A stretch of 46,801 bases of DNA from Halomonas eurihalina (GTDB lineage Bacteria; Pseudomonadota; Gammaproteobacteria; Pseudomonadales; Halomonadaceae). Position numbers and translations under genes: made by a program. Below the pieces are notes generated by a model, which saw only the letters and a list, made by a program, of their open reading frames with translations, was not told where the DNA came from and did no database searches. Shown in pieces: positions 1 through 8,654 of the stretch. The stretch spans positions 1-46,801 of the forward strand of contig NZ_VTPU01000023.1 in assembly GCF_008274785.1 (NCBI RefSeq), given 5' to 3'. The first letter of the stretch is position 1. Each line of letters starts with the position of its first letter.

Positions 1-76
1 AGAGGACTTGAACCTCCACGTCCGTAAGGACACTAGCACCTGAAGCTAGCGCGTCTACCAATTCCGCCACCTGGGC
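1..76 (-). tRNA. tRNA-Leu(CAG), 3' end cut by window edge
   Basis: Read on the minus strand, the 5' end is at 76 (GCCCAGG). It has a leucine-type D arm, an anticodon stem CTAGC/GCTAG around loop TTCAGGT (anticodon CAG), a long variable arm and a T arm. About 11 bases (3' acceptor strand, discriminator and CCA) fall before base 1. Over the shared 76 bases it differs from the second copy (141-227) only at position 70, the last base pair of the acceptor stem. The two genes form a tandem pair with a 64-bp spacer. Confidence 0.93.
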
Positions 77-140
77 GAACACGAACGAATCAAGCTGATA
101 AAGAGCAGGATACCCGAAGCTCGAATGATCAGAGTATCAA

Positions 141-227
141 TGGTGCCCAGAAGAGGACTTGAACCTCCACGTCCGTAAGGACACTAGCACCTGAAGCTAG
201 CGCGTCTACCAATTCCGCCATCTGGGC
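141..227 (-). tRNA. tRNA-Leu(CAG), complete
   Basis: This is an 87-nt class II tRNA on the minus strand. The acceptor GCCCAGA (221-227) pairs with TCTGGGC (145-151), the discriminator is A (144) and CCA is encoded (141-143). The anticodon loop TTCAGGT gives anticodon CAG, which reads CUG, the dominant leucine codon in this GC-rich window. It lies upstream of the other Leu copy and is probably co-transcribed with it. Confidence 0.97.
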
Positions 228-238
228 AAGTGGCGCGT

Positions 239-266
239 ATGTTACCGAATTCTGGCGATAATGCAA
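239..266 (-). promoter_or_regulatory. Candidate sigma-70 promoter of the tRNA-Leu pair
   Basis: On the minus strand, TTGCAT (261-266) and TAACAT (239-244) are separated by 16 bp. The -10 box lies 11 bp before the tRNA 5' end, a normal distance for a short leader. Assigned by motif and position only. Confidence 0.55.
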
Positions 267-330
267 GCCCCGTGTGCATGGTCGGGTGCGGGCTGAGGCG
301 CGCTGGTCTCTCAGTATAGTTGCAGTATGG

Positions 331-359
331 TTGGGTGATGGACATGGCGGCGCTATACT
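331..359 (+). promoter_or_regulatory. Candidate sigma-70 promoter of rnr-rlmB
   Basis: TTGGGT (331-336) and TATACT (354-359) are separated by exactly 17 bp, about 100 bp before the chosen rnr start. This is the best promoter-like match in the gap between the divergent tRNA-Leu genes and rnr. Confidence 0.6.
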
Positions 360-461
360 GCCGCCCATGACACCATATTTCTATTGCAACAATGATTGCC
401 CGCGGCACCCGCGCGTCACGCAACGCATGCCGTCCCCGACCCTGCCAAGGATGCTCTCCGC

Positions 462-2891
462 ATGACCCACTGGACGCTCGAAGACGACGCGCACGCCAGC
501 CGCGAGGCTCACAAGTACGATAACCCCGCTCCCAGCCGCGAATACCTGTTGGCGCGCCTGGAAGAGTGCGGTAAACCCATCACCCACGAGGCCATGAGCC
601 AGATGCTGGGCCTCGAGGACGAGGACCTCCAGGAAGCCGTGCGGCGGCGGCTGGCGGCCATGGAACGCGATGGACAGGTGTTGCGCAATCGCCGCGGCGC
701 CTACGCCCTGATCGACAAGCTGGACCTGGTCAAGGGCAAGGTGCTCGGCCATCGTGACGGCTTCGGCTTTTTGCTGCGTGACGATGGCAAGAAGCCTGAC
801 CTGGTGATACCGCCGCGCCAGATGCGCCGCGTCTTCCATGCCGACCATGTGCTGGTGCGCATCAGCGGTCGCGATCGGCGAGGGCGTGACGAGGCGACCA
901 TCGTTGAGGTGCTGGCGCGCAACACCCAGACCATCGTCGGCGTGTATCGTCAGAACACGCCCGAGTTCGGGGTGCTGATTCCCGAGAACTCTCGCATCAC
1001 CCAGGAAGTGATCATCCCACATAACGCCAATGGCGGAGCACAGGATGGCCAGGTGGTCTCGGCGAACATCGTCAAACAGCCTGCCACCCGAGTGCAGCCG
1101 GTAGGCGAGGTCAGCGAGGTGCTCGGCGAGCGCATGGACCCTGGCATGGAAATCGACATCGCCTTGCGCAGCTACGAGATTCCCTCGGAGTTTCCTCCGG
1201 AGGTGCTGGACCAGATCGCCAGCATGTCCGACGAGGTCGCCGAGGATGACAAGCAGCAGCGGGTCGACTTGCGTGACTATCCCCTGGTAACCATCGACGA
1301 CGAATCCGCCAAGGACTTCGACGACGCTGTCTGCGCCTGGAAGACCAAATCCGGGAGCTGGAAGCTGCTGGTGGCCATCGCTGACGTTTCCCACTATGTG
1401 CGCCCGGGCAGTGCCCTGGACCAGGAAGCCATCGCCCGGGGCAACTCGGTGTACTTCCCGGGGCAAGTGGTACCGATGCTGCCGGAGTTGCTCTCCAATG
1501 GCCTGTGCTCGCTGAACCCCGATGTCGATCGCCTGGCGCTGGTCTGCGAGATGAACATCTCCAAGACGGGGGCCATCAGCCGCTATCGCTTCTTCGAGGC
1601 GGTCTTCCGCTCCCATGCCCGATTGACCTACAACAAGGTCTCCTCGATCCTCGGGGACGAGGGCGAAGAAGGCGATGCACTGCGCGAGGAATATCGCGAG
1701 CTGGTGCCCTCGCTGAAGAACCTGCATTCGCTCTACAAGCTGCTGCGCCAGGCGCGTGAGGAGCGGGGCGCCATCGACTTCGAGACCACCGAGACCGCCA
1801 TCGTCTTCAATGACGAGCGCAAGATCGAGAAGATCGTGCCGCGTTCCCGCAATGACGCTCACAAGATCATCGAGGAATGCATGCTGGCGGCCAACGTCGC
1901 CACCGCTCGTTTCCTCGACAAGCACGACCTGCCGGCGCTGTACCGCATTCACGAACGGCCCTCGCCGGAGCGGCTCGACAAGCTGCGCTTGTTCCTGGCT
2001 GAACTCGGCCTGTCCCTGGGCGGCGGCGACGAGCCGACGCCACAGGATTATCGGGACCTGGCCGAAACGATCAAGGGACGCGACGACGCCGACATCATCC
2101 AGACGGTGATGCTGCGTTCCATGAGCCAGGCCGTCTATTCGCCCCAGAACGAGGGCCACTTCGGCCTGGCCTATCCGGCCTATGCGCACTTCACCTCGCC
2201 GATTCGCCGGTATCCGGACCTGCTCGTGCACCGTGCCATCCGCTCGGTGATCCGCGGGCCGCGCCAGACGAACACCGTGCTGCGCACCGAGAATCCCCCG
2301 GTGGAGCCGCCCAGCAAGTGGTGCCCCTATACCTTCGAGCAGATGCTGGAGCTGGGCGAGCACTGCTCGATGACCGAGCGCCGCGCCGACGACGCCACGC
2401 GCGACGTGGAAGGCTGGCTCAAGTGCGAGTTCATGTCCGACAAGCTCGGCGAGGTCTATGACGGCACCATCGCCTCGGTGACCCAATTCGGCATCTTCGT
2501 GCGCCTCGATGAGGTCTATGTCGAGGGGCTGGTACACGTTACCTCGCTGCCCTCCGACTATTATCACTACGAGCCGGAGAAGCACCGCCTCAAGGGCGAG
2601 CGCAGCGGCATGAGCTATCGGCTCGGTGATGGCGTGAGCGTCCAGGTGGCGCGGGTCGATCTGGACGACCGCAAGATCGATTTCGAACTGGCCGACGAAA
2701 AGCCGCGCCCGCGCCGCGCGCCCAAGCGTCGCTCGAAGCAAAATGACGTCACCGACAAGCCGAAGACCTCGTCGCCTGCCGAGGGCGGCAAGAGCGCCGG
2801 TGACGGCAAGAGTGGCAAGGCCTCCGAGGGCAGCAACAGCGAAGAGGGTGGAGGCAAGAAACGCCGCCGCCGTGGTCCGCGTCGCCGCTGA
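462..2891 (+). CDS. rnr: Ribonuclease R (3'-5' exoribonuclease)
   Basis: RNase R degrades structured RNA, including rRNA fragments and mRNA, and acts in trans-translation. The 809-residue product has an N-terminal helix-turn-helix and cold-shock OB domains. The RNB catalytic centre near residues 277-290 carries the acidic signature IDDESAKDFDDAV. An S1 domain lies near 655-735, and the tail (about 740-809) is Lys/Arg/Gly-rich. I chose ATG 462 because AAGGA lies about 10 bp upstream and the protein begins MTHWTLEDD as expected; a TTG 66 bp upstream stays open but has no support. rlmB follows after 35 bp, as in the E. coli rnr-rlmB operon. Confidence 0.97.
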   Translation: MTHWTLEDDAHASREAHKYDNPAPSREYLLARLEECGKPITHEAMSQMLGLEDEDLQEAVRRRLAAMERDGQVLRNRRGAYALIDKLDLVKGKVLGHRDGFGFLLRDDGKKPDLVIPPRQMRRVFHADHVLVRISGRDRRGRDEATIVEVLARNTQTIVGVYRQNTPEFGVLIPENSRITQEVIIPHNANGGAQDGQVVSANIVKQPATRVQPVGEVSEVLGERMDPGMEIDIALRSYEIPSEFPPEVLDQIASMSDEVAEDDKQQRVDLRDYPLVTIDDESAKDFDDAVCAWKTKSGSWKLLVAIADVSHYVRPGSALDQEAIARGNSVYFPGQVVPMLPELLSNGLCSLNPDVDRLALVCEMNISKTGAISRYRFFEAVFRSHARLTYNKVSSILGDEGEEGDALREEYRELVPSLKNLHSLYKLLRQAREERGAIDFETTETAIVFNDERKIEKIVPRSRNDAHKIIEECMLAANVATARFLDKHDLPALYRIHERPSPERLDKLRLFLAELGLSLGGGDEPTPQDYRDLAETIKGRDDADIIQTVMLRSMSQAVYSPQNEGHFGLAYPAYAHFTSPIRRYPDLLVHRAIRSVIRGPRQTNTVLRTENPPVEPPSKWCPYTFEQMLELGEHCSMTERRADDATRDVEGWLKCEFMSDKLGEVYDGTIASVTQFGIFVRLDEVYVEGLVHVTSLPSDYYHYEPEKHRLKGERSGMSYRLGDGVSVQVARVDLDDRKIDFELADEKPRPRRAPKRRSKQNDVTDKPKTSSPAEGGKSAGDGKSGKASEGSNSEEGGGKKRRRRGPRRR

Positions 2892-2926
2892 GCAGCGACG
2901 CCTCTTCCAGCGACGAGACCTTTCTC

Positions 2927-3718
2927 ATGAGCAAGCAATCCCACCGCCGAGGGCCCAAGGCCCCCGGCGGGTTAGATGCGGTATATGGCGTTCACGCCGT
3001 GCGTGCGCTGATGGAACGTGGCGAGATGCCGCGTGAACTTTGGGTGCAGGACGGGGACGCCTCCGATCGCCTGGCCGAACTGGTCGCGCTTGCCCGCGAA
3101 GGTAAGGTCAAGGTGGTGACACAGCCACGCGACACCCTCGATCGGCTCGCCCAGGACGCTGTGCATCAGGGCGTGGTGGCCTTCTGCCGGCCGTTGGCGT
3201 TCGAAGCCGAAGCGTCGCTCTGGCACCGGCTCCAGGGCTGGTCGGCCGAGGCAGCGCCGTTGTTGCTGGTGCTCGATGGCATCACCGATGTGCACAACTT
3301 CGGGGCCTGCCTGCGTAGCGCCGATGCCGCCGGTGCCCATGGCGTGGTGGTGTCCAAGGACCGGGCCGCGCCTCTCAATGCCACGGTGCGCAAGGTGGCC
3401 TGTGGTGCCGCCGAGAGCGTGCCGGTCTATCGGGTCACCAATCTGGCGCGTTCGCTCGCGCGGATGAAGGAGCTGGGCGTCTGGGTAACCGGAACCGCCG
3501 GCGAAGCCGAGGCGTCTGTTTATGACGCCGATTTCACCGTGGCCACGGCGTTGGTGATGGGTGCCGAAGGCAAGGGCATGCGCCGGCTGACCCGCGAAGC
3601 CTGCGATAGCCTGGTCAAGCTCCCCATGGCGGGGCAGGTGGCCAGCCTCAATGTTTCGGTGGCCACTGGCATCTGCCTGTTCGAAGCAGTGCGGCAGCGG
3701 GGCTCGGGGCAGCGCTGA
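2927..3718 (+). CDS. rlmB: 23S rRNA (guanosine-2251-2'-O)-methyltransferase RlmB
   Basis: RlmB methylates the ribose of G2251 in the peptidyl-transferase P loop of 23S rRNA. The 263-residue product has an N-terminal substrate-binding domain (about 15-90) followed by a SpoU/TrmH trefoil-knot domain. The SpoU motifs are visible: NFGACLRSA near residue 125, VMGAEGKGM near 212 and LPMAGQVASLNVSVA near 233. Length and order match the family. It lies 35 bp downstream of rnr. The G of its TGA stop is also the first base of a diverged heptad tract. Confidence 0.96.
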   Translation: MSKQSHRRGPKAPGGLDAVYGVHAVRALMERGEMPRELWVQDGDASDRLAELVALAREGKVKVVTQPRDTLDRLAQDAVHQGVVAFCRPLAFEAEASLWHRLQGWSAEAAPLLLVLDGITDVHNFGACLRSADAAGAHGVVVSKDRAAPLNATVRKVACGAAESVPVYRVTNLARSLARMKELGVWVTGTAGEAEASVYDADFTVATALVMGAEGKGMRRLTREACDSLVKLPMAGQVASLNVSVATGICLFEAVRQRGSGQR

Positions 3719-3772
3719 GCCACGAGCTTGGCGTCACGCACCACAAGCTACGGGCCTCGAATATCTCGCCTG
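3717..3772 (+). repeat. Diverged heptad tract after rlmB
   Basis: Starting at the G of the rlmB TGA stop, the sequence can be divided into eight consecutive 7-mers: GAGCCAC, GAGCTTG, GCGTCAC, GCACCAC, AAGCTAC, GGGCCTC, GAATATC, TCGCCTG. The first, second and fifth are one to three changes from GAGCTAC. I read it as a decayed copy of the heptad arrays seen elsewhere in the window. Taken alone it would not be convincing. Confidence 0.4.
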
Positions 3773-3835
3773 CCGTCGGCGCCGGGCTTGTGATACCTTG
3801 TCGCGATCATCTGGACCTGGATTGCCAAGGATTTC

Positions 3836-6193
3836 ATGGACGCACAAGCCAAGATCATCGATCGTCTCGCCGAGGAACTCGGCGTTCGCGCGCCCCAGGT
3901 GGCGGCTACCGTGGAACTGCTCGACGGTGGTGCCACCGTTCCCTTCATTGCCCGTTATCGCAAGGAAGCCACTGGCGGGCTGAACGATATCCAGCTGCGC
4001 TCCCTGGAAGAGCGACTGGGCTATCTGCGCGAACTGGAAGAGCGCCGCGAGTCGGTACTGGCCAGCATCGACGAGCAAGGCAAGCTCACCGAGGCGCTGG
4101 CCGCGAGCATCCGTGCCGCCGATACCAAACAGCGCCTGGAAGACCTTTATCTGCCGTATCGCAAGAAGCGTCGCACCAAGGCGCAGATCGCTCGCGAGGC
4201 AGGTCTGGAGCCGCTGGCCGAAGCGTTGCTGGCCGATCCGACCCTGTCGCCCGAGGAGCAGGCTGCTGGCTATCTGTGTGCGGCGGATGGCGATATTCCG
4301 GCCATCGAGGACGCCAAGTCGGCGCTGGATGGCGCCAAGCAGATTCTCATGGAGCGGTTCGCCGAGGAGCCCGAACTGGTCGGCCAACTGCGCGAGCGCC
4401 TGTGGAACGAAGGCGTGCTCAGTGCCCGGCTGATCGACGGCAAGGCGCGCGAAGGGGCCAAGTTCTCCGATTACTTCGAGCATGACGAGGCCATCGCCAA
4501 GGTCCCTTCGCACCGTGCCCTGGCGATGTTCCGCGGACGCAACGAAGGCGTGCTGTCGCTGGTCATTCGCCTGCCGGGCGAAGACGAGGCCGCCGTGCAT
4601 CCGGCACAGGTGGCCATTGCCAGGCACTTCGCAATTCGAGATCAGGGGCGCGCCGCCGACCGCTGGCTCGCCGAGGTGGTGCGTTGGACCTGGCGGGTCA
4701 AGCTTTACACCCATCTCGAGACAGAACTGATGGGCCGCCTGCGCGAACGCGCCGAGGCCGAAGCCATCGGCGTCTTCGCCGCCAACCTCAAGGATCTACT
4801 GCTGGCGGCGCCGGCCGGCGCCAAGGCGACGCTGGCCATTGATCCCGGCCTGCGTACCGGCTGCAAGGTGGCAGTAGTCAGCGCCACCGGCCAGTTCCTG
4901 GGCCAGTCGACCATCTTCCCCCATGCGCCGCGCCATCAGTGGAATGAATCCCTGGCCGAGCTGGCCCGCCTGGTCGACGCCTATGACGTGGCCCTGATCG
5001 CCGTCGGCAACGGCACCGCCAGTCGCGAGACCGACAAGCTGGCGGGCGAGCTGGTCAAGGCCATGGCCGGGACGCGTCGCCTCTCCAAGGTGATGGTCAG
5101 CGAAGCCGGCGCCTCGGTCTACTCGGCATCGGAATATGCCTCCCGCGAACTGCCGGATCTCGATGTGACCGTACGTGGCGCGGTATCGATCGCCCGTCGC
5201 CTGCAGGATCCGCTGGCCGAGCTGGTCAAGATCGAGCCCAAGTCCATCGGCGTCGGCCAGTACCAGCACGATGTCTCCCAGGTGCAGCTTTCGCGCAGCC
5301 TGGAAGCGGTGATCGAGGATTGCGTCAATGCCGTGGGCGTGGATCTCAACACCGCTTCCTCGGCCTTGTTGTCGCGGGTGGCCGGCCTCAATGCCGGCCT
5401 CGCCGAGAACATCGTCGCCCGCCGTGACGCCGAAGGCGCCTTTCGTTCGCGTCGCCAACTGCTGGATGTCAGCCGTCTCGGCCCCAAGACCTTCGAGCAG
5501 TGTGCCGGTTTTCTGCGCATCATGAATGGCGACAATCCGCTGGACGCCAGTGCGGTCCACCCCGAGGCCTATCCACTGGTGGAGCGTATCGCCGCGCGCA
5601 GCGGGCGCGAACTGGCCGGGCTGATCGGCGACGGCGCGACTCTCAAATCGCTCAAGGCCGCCGATTTCGCCGACGAGCGCTTCGGTGTGCCTACCGTCAA
5701 CGATATCCTCAAGGAACTGGACAAGCCCGGCCGCGACCCGCGTCCCGAATTCCGGGCCGCCGAGTTCCGCGAAGGCGTGGAGACGCTCAAGGACCTGGAG
5801 CCCGGCATGGTGCTGGAAGGCAGCGTGACCAACGTTACTCACTTCGGTGCCTTCGTCGATATCGGCGTCCATCAGGACGGTCTGGTGCACATTTCGGCGT
5901 TGTCCAACAAGTTCGTCGAGGATCCGCGCTCGGTGGTCAAGGCCGGTGACATCGTCAAGGTCAAGGTCATGAGTGTGGATCTCGAGCGCTCGCGCATCGG
6001 ACTCTCCATGCGTCTCGACGATCAGCCCGGCGAGGCCGACAGCGATCGGCCGCGCAAGGGAGGCGAGTCCCAAGGCCGTGGCAAGGCACCCCGCAAGGGT
6101 GGCGGCAAGACGAAGGGGCAGGGTGGCGGCCAGGGCGAGGGCCAGCTCGGCGCCCTGGGAGCGGCGTTGCTCAAGGCCAAGCGCGATGGCTAG
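3836..6193 (+). CDS. tex: Tex-family S1 RNA-binding protein (YhgF)
   Basis: Tex is a cytoplasmic nucleic-acid-binding protein linked to transcription and stress tolerance. The 785-residue product has the helical N-terminal region, a YqgF/RNase-H-like domain near 330-450 (LAIDPGLRTGCKVAVV), helix-hairpin-helix motifs near 490-560 (VDLNTASSALLSRVAGL) and an S1 domain near 655-725 (GMVLEGSVTNVTHFGAFVDIG). A Gly/Lys-rich tail follows. Length and order fit the family. ATG 3836 gives the usual MDAQAKIIDRLAEEL start. It stands alone between two heptad tracts; its TAG stop is 6 bp before the first GAGCTAC unit. Confidence 0.96.
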   Translation: MDAQAKIIDRLAEELGVRAPQVAATVELLDGGATVPFIARYRKEATGGLNDIQLRSLEERLGYLRELEERRESVLASIDEQGKLTEALAASIRAADTKQRLEDLYLPYRKKRRTKAQIAREAGLEPLAEALLADPTLSPEEQAAGYLCAADGDIPAIEDAKSALDGAKQILMERFAEEPELVGQLRERLWNEGVLSARLIDGKAREGAKFSDYFEHDEAIAKVPSHRALAMFRGRNEGVLSLVIRLPGEDEAAVHPAQVAIARHFAIRDQGRAADRWLAEVVRWTWRVKLYTHLETELMGRLRERAEAEAIGVFAANLKDLLLAAPAGAKATLAIDPGLRTGCKVAVVSATGQFLGQSTIFPHAPRHQWNESLAELARLVDAYDVALIAVGNGTASRETDKLAGELVKAMAGTRRLSKVMVSEAGASVYSASEYASRELPDLDVTVRGAVSIARRLQDPLAELVKIEPKSIGVGQYQHDVSQVQLSRSLEAVIEDCVNAVGVDLNTASSALLSRVAGLNAGLAENIVARRDAEGAFRSRRQLLDVSRLGPKTFEQCAGFLRIMNGDNPLDASAVHPEAYPLVERIAARSGRELAGLIGDGATLKSLKAADFADERFGVPTVNDILKELDKPGRDPRPEFRAAEFREGVETLKDLEPGMVLEGSVTNVTHFGAFVDIGVHQDGLVHISALSNKFVEDPRSVVKAGDIVKVKVMSVDLERSRIGLSMRLDDQPGEADSDRPRKGGESQGRGKAPRKGGGKTKGQGGGQGEGQLGALGAALLKAKRDG

Positions 6194-6290
6194 CATGTCG
6201 AGCTACGAGCTACGAGCTACGAGCTACGAGCTACGAGCTACGAGATGCGAGATGCGAGATGCGAAACCCGAATCTCGAATCCCGCGGTCC
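6193..6290 (+). repeat. Heptad array after tex: 6 x GAGCTAC, 3 x GAGATGC, then inverted units
   Basis: From 6200 to 6283 there are twelve 7-mers in strict register: six exact GAGCTAC (6200-6241), three exact GAGATGC (6242-6262), then GAAACCC, GAATCTC and GAATCCC. The lattice can be extended back to GCATGTC at 6193, the G of the tex TAG stop, and on to GCGGTCC at 6284. GAATCTC pairs with the last GAGATGC (6 of 7) and GAATCCC with the previous one (5 of 7), giving a small hairpin with GAAACCC as a one-heptad loop. There is no spacer sequence and no T-run. Confidence 0.95.
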
Positions 6291-6296
6291 ATTAGC

Positions 6297-6324
6297 TTGA
6301 ATCGCCGTTTTTCGGCGCCATAAT
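6297..6324 (+). promoter_or_regulatory. Candidate promoter of gshA-dsbB
   Basis: TTGAAT (6297-6302) and CATAAT (6319-6324) are 16 bp apart, directly after the tex heptad array and about 88 bp before the gshA start. The spacer contains a small inverted repeat (CGCCG, T5, CGGCG), which is unusual for a spacer and may be coincidental. Confidence 0.45.
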
Positions 6325-6411
6325 CTGAAATTCTATGGGTGCCACGGCGCCCGACTGATAACCGGGAAGTCGGCCAACGCCCGGCCGGCTGCCACGACAT
6401 GGGGTGTCATC

Positions 6412-8043
6412 TTGTCCGAATCGCTCTCCACCCTCATCGAACGACTCAGCGGGCCGGCCAGTCAGGGGCGTTTCGGACGCCTGCGCCGTGGCATCGAAAA
6501 AGAAGGACTGCGTGTCGACGCCGACGGTCGTATCGCTCAGACGCCACATCCTGCCGATTTCGGCTCGAAGCTGACTCACCCGCATGTCACCACGGATTAT
6601 TCCGAGGCACTGCTCGAGTACATCACGCCGGTTTACAGTCGGCCCGAGGATGCTCAGGCGTTTCTCGCCGACCTGCATCGGTTCAGCTACCGTCGCCTGA
6701 ACGGCGAGTTCATCTGGCCGGCCAGCATGCCGGCCCGGCTCGACGGCAACGAAAGCATTCCCATCGCCGATTACGGCCGCTCCAATGTGGGGATGATGAA
6801 GCATGTCTACCGCAAGGGGCTGGATGTGCGTTACGGACGCATCATGCAGGCCATTGCCGGTGTTCACTACAATGTCTCCCTGCCGGACGACTTCTGGACA
6901 CTGCTCAAGAGCCTGGATGGCGATGAACAGGCCTCCATGCAGGAGTATCGTTCGTCGCGCTACTTCGATCTGATCCGCAATTTCCGTCGTCACAGCTGGC
7001 TGTTGCTCTACCTGTTCGGCGCCTCGCCGGCAGTGGATCGCAGCTTTCTACCCGACGGACGCGTGCCGGAAGGACTGCAACCCCGCGGTGAGCACACGCT
7101 GGTGTCGCCCTACGCGACCAGCCTGCGCATGTCCGATCTGGGCTACCAGAACAAGGTGCAGGAGCAGCTCAAGATCTGTTTCAACTCGCTGTCCAACTAC
7201 GTCAACACCTTGCGTCACGCCATCTCGACACCCTGGCCCGACTACGGTGCGCTTGGCGTGAAGGGCGACGGCGACGATGACTGGCGACAGCTCAATGCCA
7301 ACATCCTGCAGATCGAGAACGAATATTACAGCGACATCCGCCCCAAGCGCGTCGCGCGGCACGACGAGACACCGAGCCAGGCGCTGGAAGCGCGGGGCGT
7401 CGAATATATCGAAGTGCGCTGTCTCGATCTCGATCCCTTCAATCCGCTGGGCTTCGATGCAACCCGCAGTCGCTTCGTCGATACCTTCCTGATGTGGTGC
7501 CTGCTGTCGGAAAGTCCCTGGATCACCGACGAGGAATGCGAGCATCTCGACGATAACCGCCGGCTGGTGGTGTCGCGGGGGCGCGATCCCGAACTGCGCC
7601 TGGACCATCATGGTCGCAAGCGCTCGATTGCCGACTGGGGGCACGAGATCTTCGCCGAGCTGCGCGACGTTGCCACCCTGCTCGATCGCCTGGAGGAAGG
7701 GGCGCCGCATGCCGAGGCCCTGGCCGAGTTGACGCCCTGGATCGATGATCCGTCGCTGACGCCTTCCGGCCGTCTGCTGGAGCGCCTGGAGACGCAAGAC
7801 GAAGAGTTCGTCGACGCCATCATGGCGATGGCGCGAGAGCAGGCCGAGCAGTTACGCGATGAACCCATCGGGCCGGCTCGCTCGGCACTTTTCGACCAAC
7901 TGGTCGAGACCTCCCTCCAGCAGCAGGGAGAGATCGAGGCGGCGGAAAGCGAAAGCTTCGCTGACTTCCTGGCCGATTACTTCGAGCGGGCCCGGGAAAC
8001 CCGAGCCCTGACGCCATTGCGAGCCACGGGAGGACGGCCATGA
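6412..8043 (+). CDS. gshA: Glutamate-cysteine ligase (gamma-glutamylcysteine synthetase)
   Basis: GshA catalyses the ATP-dependent first step of glutathione synthesis, joining the gamma-carboxyl of Glu to Cys. The 543-residue product is the gammaproteobacterial type. It has GIEKEGLRV near 27-35 (Glu-rich ATP/Mg site), DYSEALLEYITP near 60 and a central GVHYNVSLP near 150. The start is TTG 6412; no nearby ATG gives the conserved N-terminus and the upstream SD (GGGGTG) is weak. Its TGA overlaps the dsbB ATG by four bases, so the two are probably translationally coupled. Confidence 0.96.
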   Translation: MSESLSTLIERLSGPASQGRFGRLRRGIEKEGLRVDADGRIAQTPHPADFGSKLTHPHVTTDYSEALLEYITPVYSRPEDAQAFLADLHRFSYRRLNGEFIWPASMPARLDGNESIPIADYGRSNVGMMKHVYRKGLDVRYGRIMQAIAGVHYNVSLPDDFWTLLKSLDGDEQASMQEYRSSRYFDLIRNFRRHSWLLLYLFGASPAVDRSFLPDGRVPEGLQPRGEHTLVSPYATSLRMSDLGYQNKVQEQLKICFNSLSNYVNTLRHAISTPWPDYGALGVKGDGDDDWRQLNANILQIENEYYSDIRPKRVARHDETPSQALEARGVEYIEVRCLDLDPFNPLGFDATRSRFVDTFLMWCLLSESPWITDEECEHLDDNRRLVVSRGRDPELRLDHHGRKRSIADWGHEIFAELRDVATLLDRLEEGAPHAEALAELTPWIDDPSLTPSGRLLERLETQDEEFVDAIMAMAREQAEQLRDEPIGPARSALFDQLVETSLQQQGEIEAAESESFADFLADYFERARETRALTPLRATGGRP

Positions 8044-8591
8044 TCATGGAACTCGAGAACTGGAGCGTGCGCCGCTGGAGCCTGGCAGGGCTGGCCTTTT
8101 GCGTGCTGATGATGGCCGTGGCGCTGGGGCTGGAACATGGCGCGGGCCTGGAACCCTGCCCGCTGTGCATCTTCCAGCGGGTAGCGGTGATCGCTGCGGG
8201 CATGGTGTTCGTGATCGCCGCCTTGCATGACCCGAAGGGACGTGCCGGCGCGGTGGTCTACGGATTGCTGGGCGTGGTCGCGGTCGGTGTCGGTATCGCG
8301 CTGGCCGGCCGCCACCTGTGGCTGCAATCGTTGCCAGCGGACCAGGTGCCGAGCTGTGGCCCGGGGTTGGACTACATGATGGAGATCCTGCCGCTGCGCG
8401 ACGTGCTGGCCACGGTGCTAACCGGCTCCGGTGAGTGCGCCGAGGTCGGCGCGACCCTGCTGGGCCTGTCGTTGCCAGGCTGGACGCTGATCGGATTCGT
8501 GGTGCTGATGCTGGCACCGCTGGGCCTGTTGGCCAGGTCGCTGCGTCGCGATCATGGATATCGTTGGCAGGGGGTGCCCGGTCGGGATTGA
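8040..8591 (+). CDS. dsbB: Disulfide bond formation protein B
   Basis: DsbB is an inner-membrane quinone reductase that reoxidises DsbA. The 183-residue product has four predicted membrane segments (about 13-32, 46-62, 70-88, 146-166). The quinone-proximal CPLC motif is at residues 40-43 and the second periplasmic cysteine pair is SCGPG and GECAE. Both redox pairs are intact. ATG 8040 overlaps the gshA stop; a second in-frame ATG lies 6 bp on. Overlap with gshA links thiol synthesis to periplasmic disulfide formation. Confidence 0.95.
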   Translation: MIMELENWSVRRWSLAGLAFCVLMMAVALGLEHGAGLEPCPLCIFQRVAVIAAGMVFVIAALHDPKGRAGAVVYGLLGVVAVGVGIALAGRHLWLQSLPADQVPSCGPGLDYMMEILPLRDVLATVLTGSGECAEVGATLLGLSLPGWTLIGFVVLMLAPLGLLARSLRRDHGYRWQGVPGRD

Positions 8592-8654
8592 CAGTGCCCC
8601 CGGCAGGGGTGAGTCTGTTGCTCAGGGTCGGCGGTCCATTCGAGGGAGACACCC

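Noticed and set aside
1..266. Prophage or island attachment site at the tRNA-Leu genes
   Set aside because: No integrase, no direct repeat of the tRNA 3' end elsewhere in the window and only core genes alongside.
381..2741. 786-codon open frame on the minus strand across rnr
   Set aside because: Antisense shadow of rnr caused by high GC; no recognisable domain, and the plus-strand gene is certain.
4796..6196. 466-codon minus-strand open frame across tex
   Set aside because: Shadow of tex; composition is the mirror of the real gene and it shows no family motif.
6200..6283. CRISPR array
   Set aside because: The unit is 7 bp, repeats are contiguous with no spacers, and no cas gene is present.
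5973..6323. Small proteins with SYELRAT repeats (also 22083-22382)
   Set aside because: These frames arise because the heptad is stop-free in all plus-strand frames; they lack SDs and overlap real genes.
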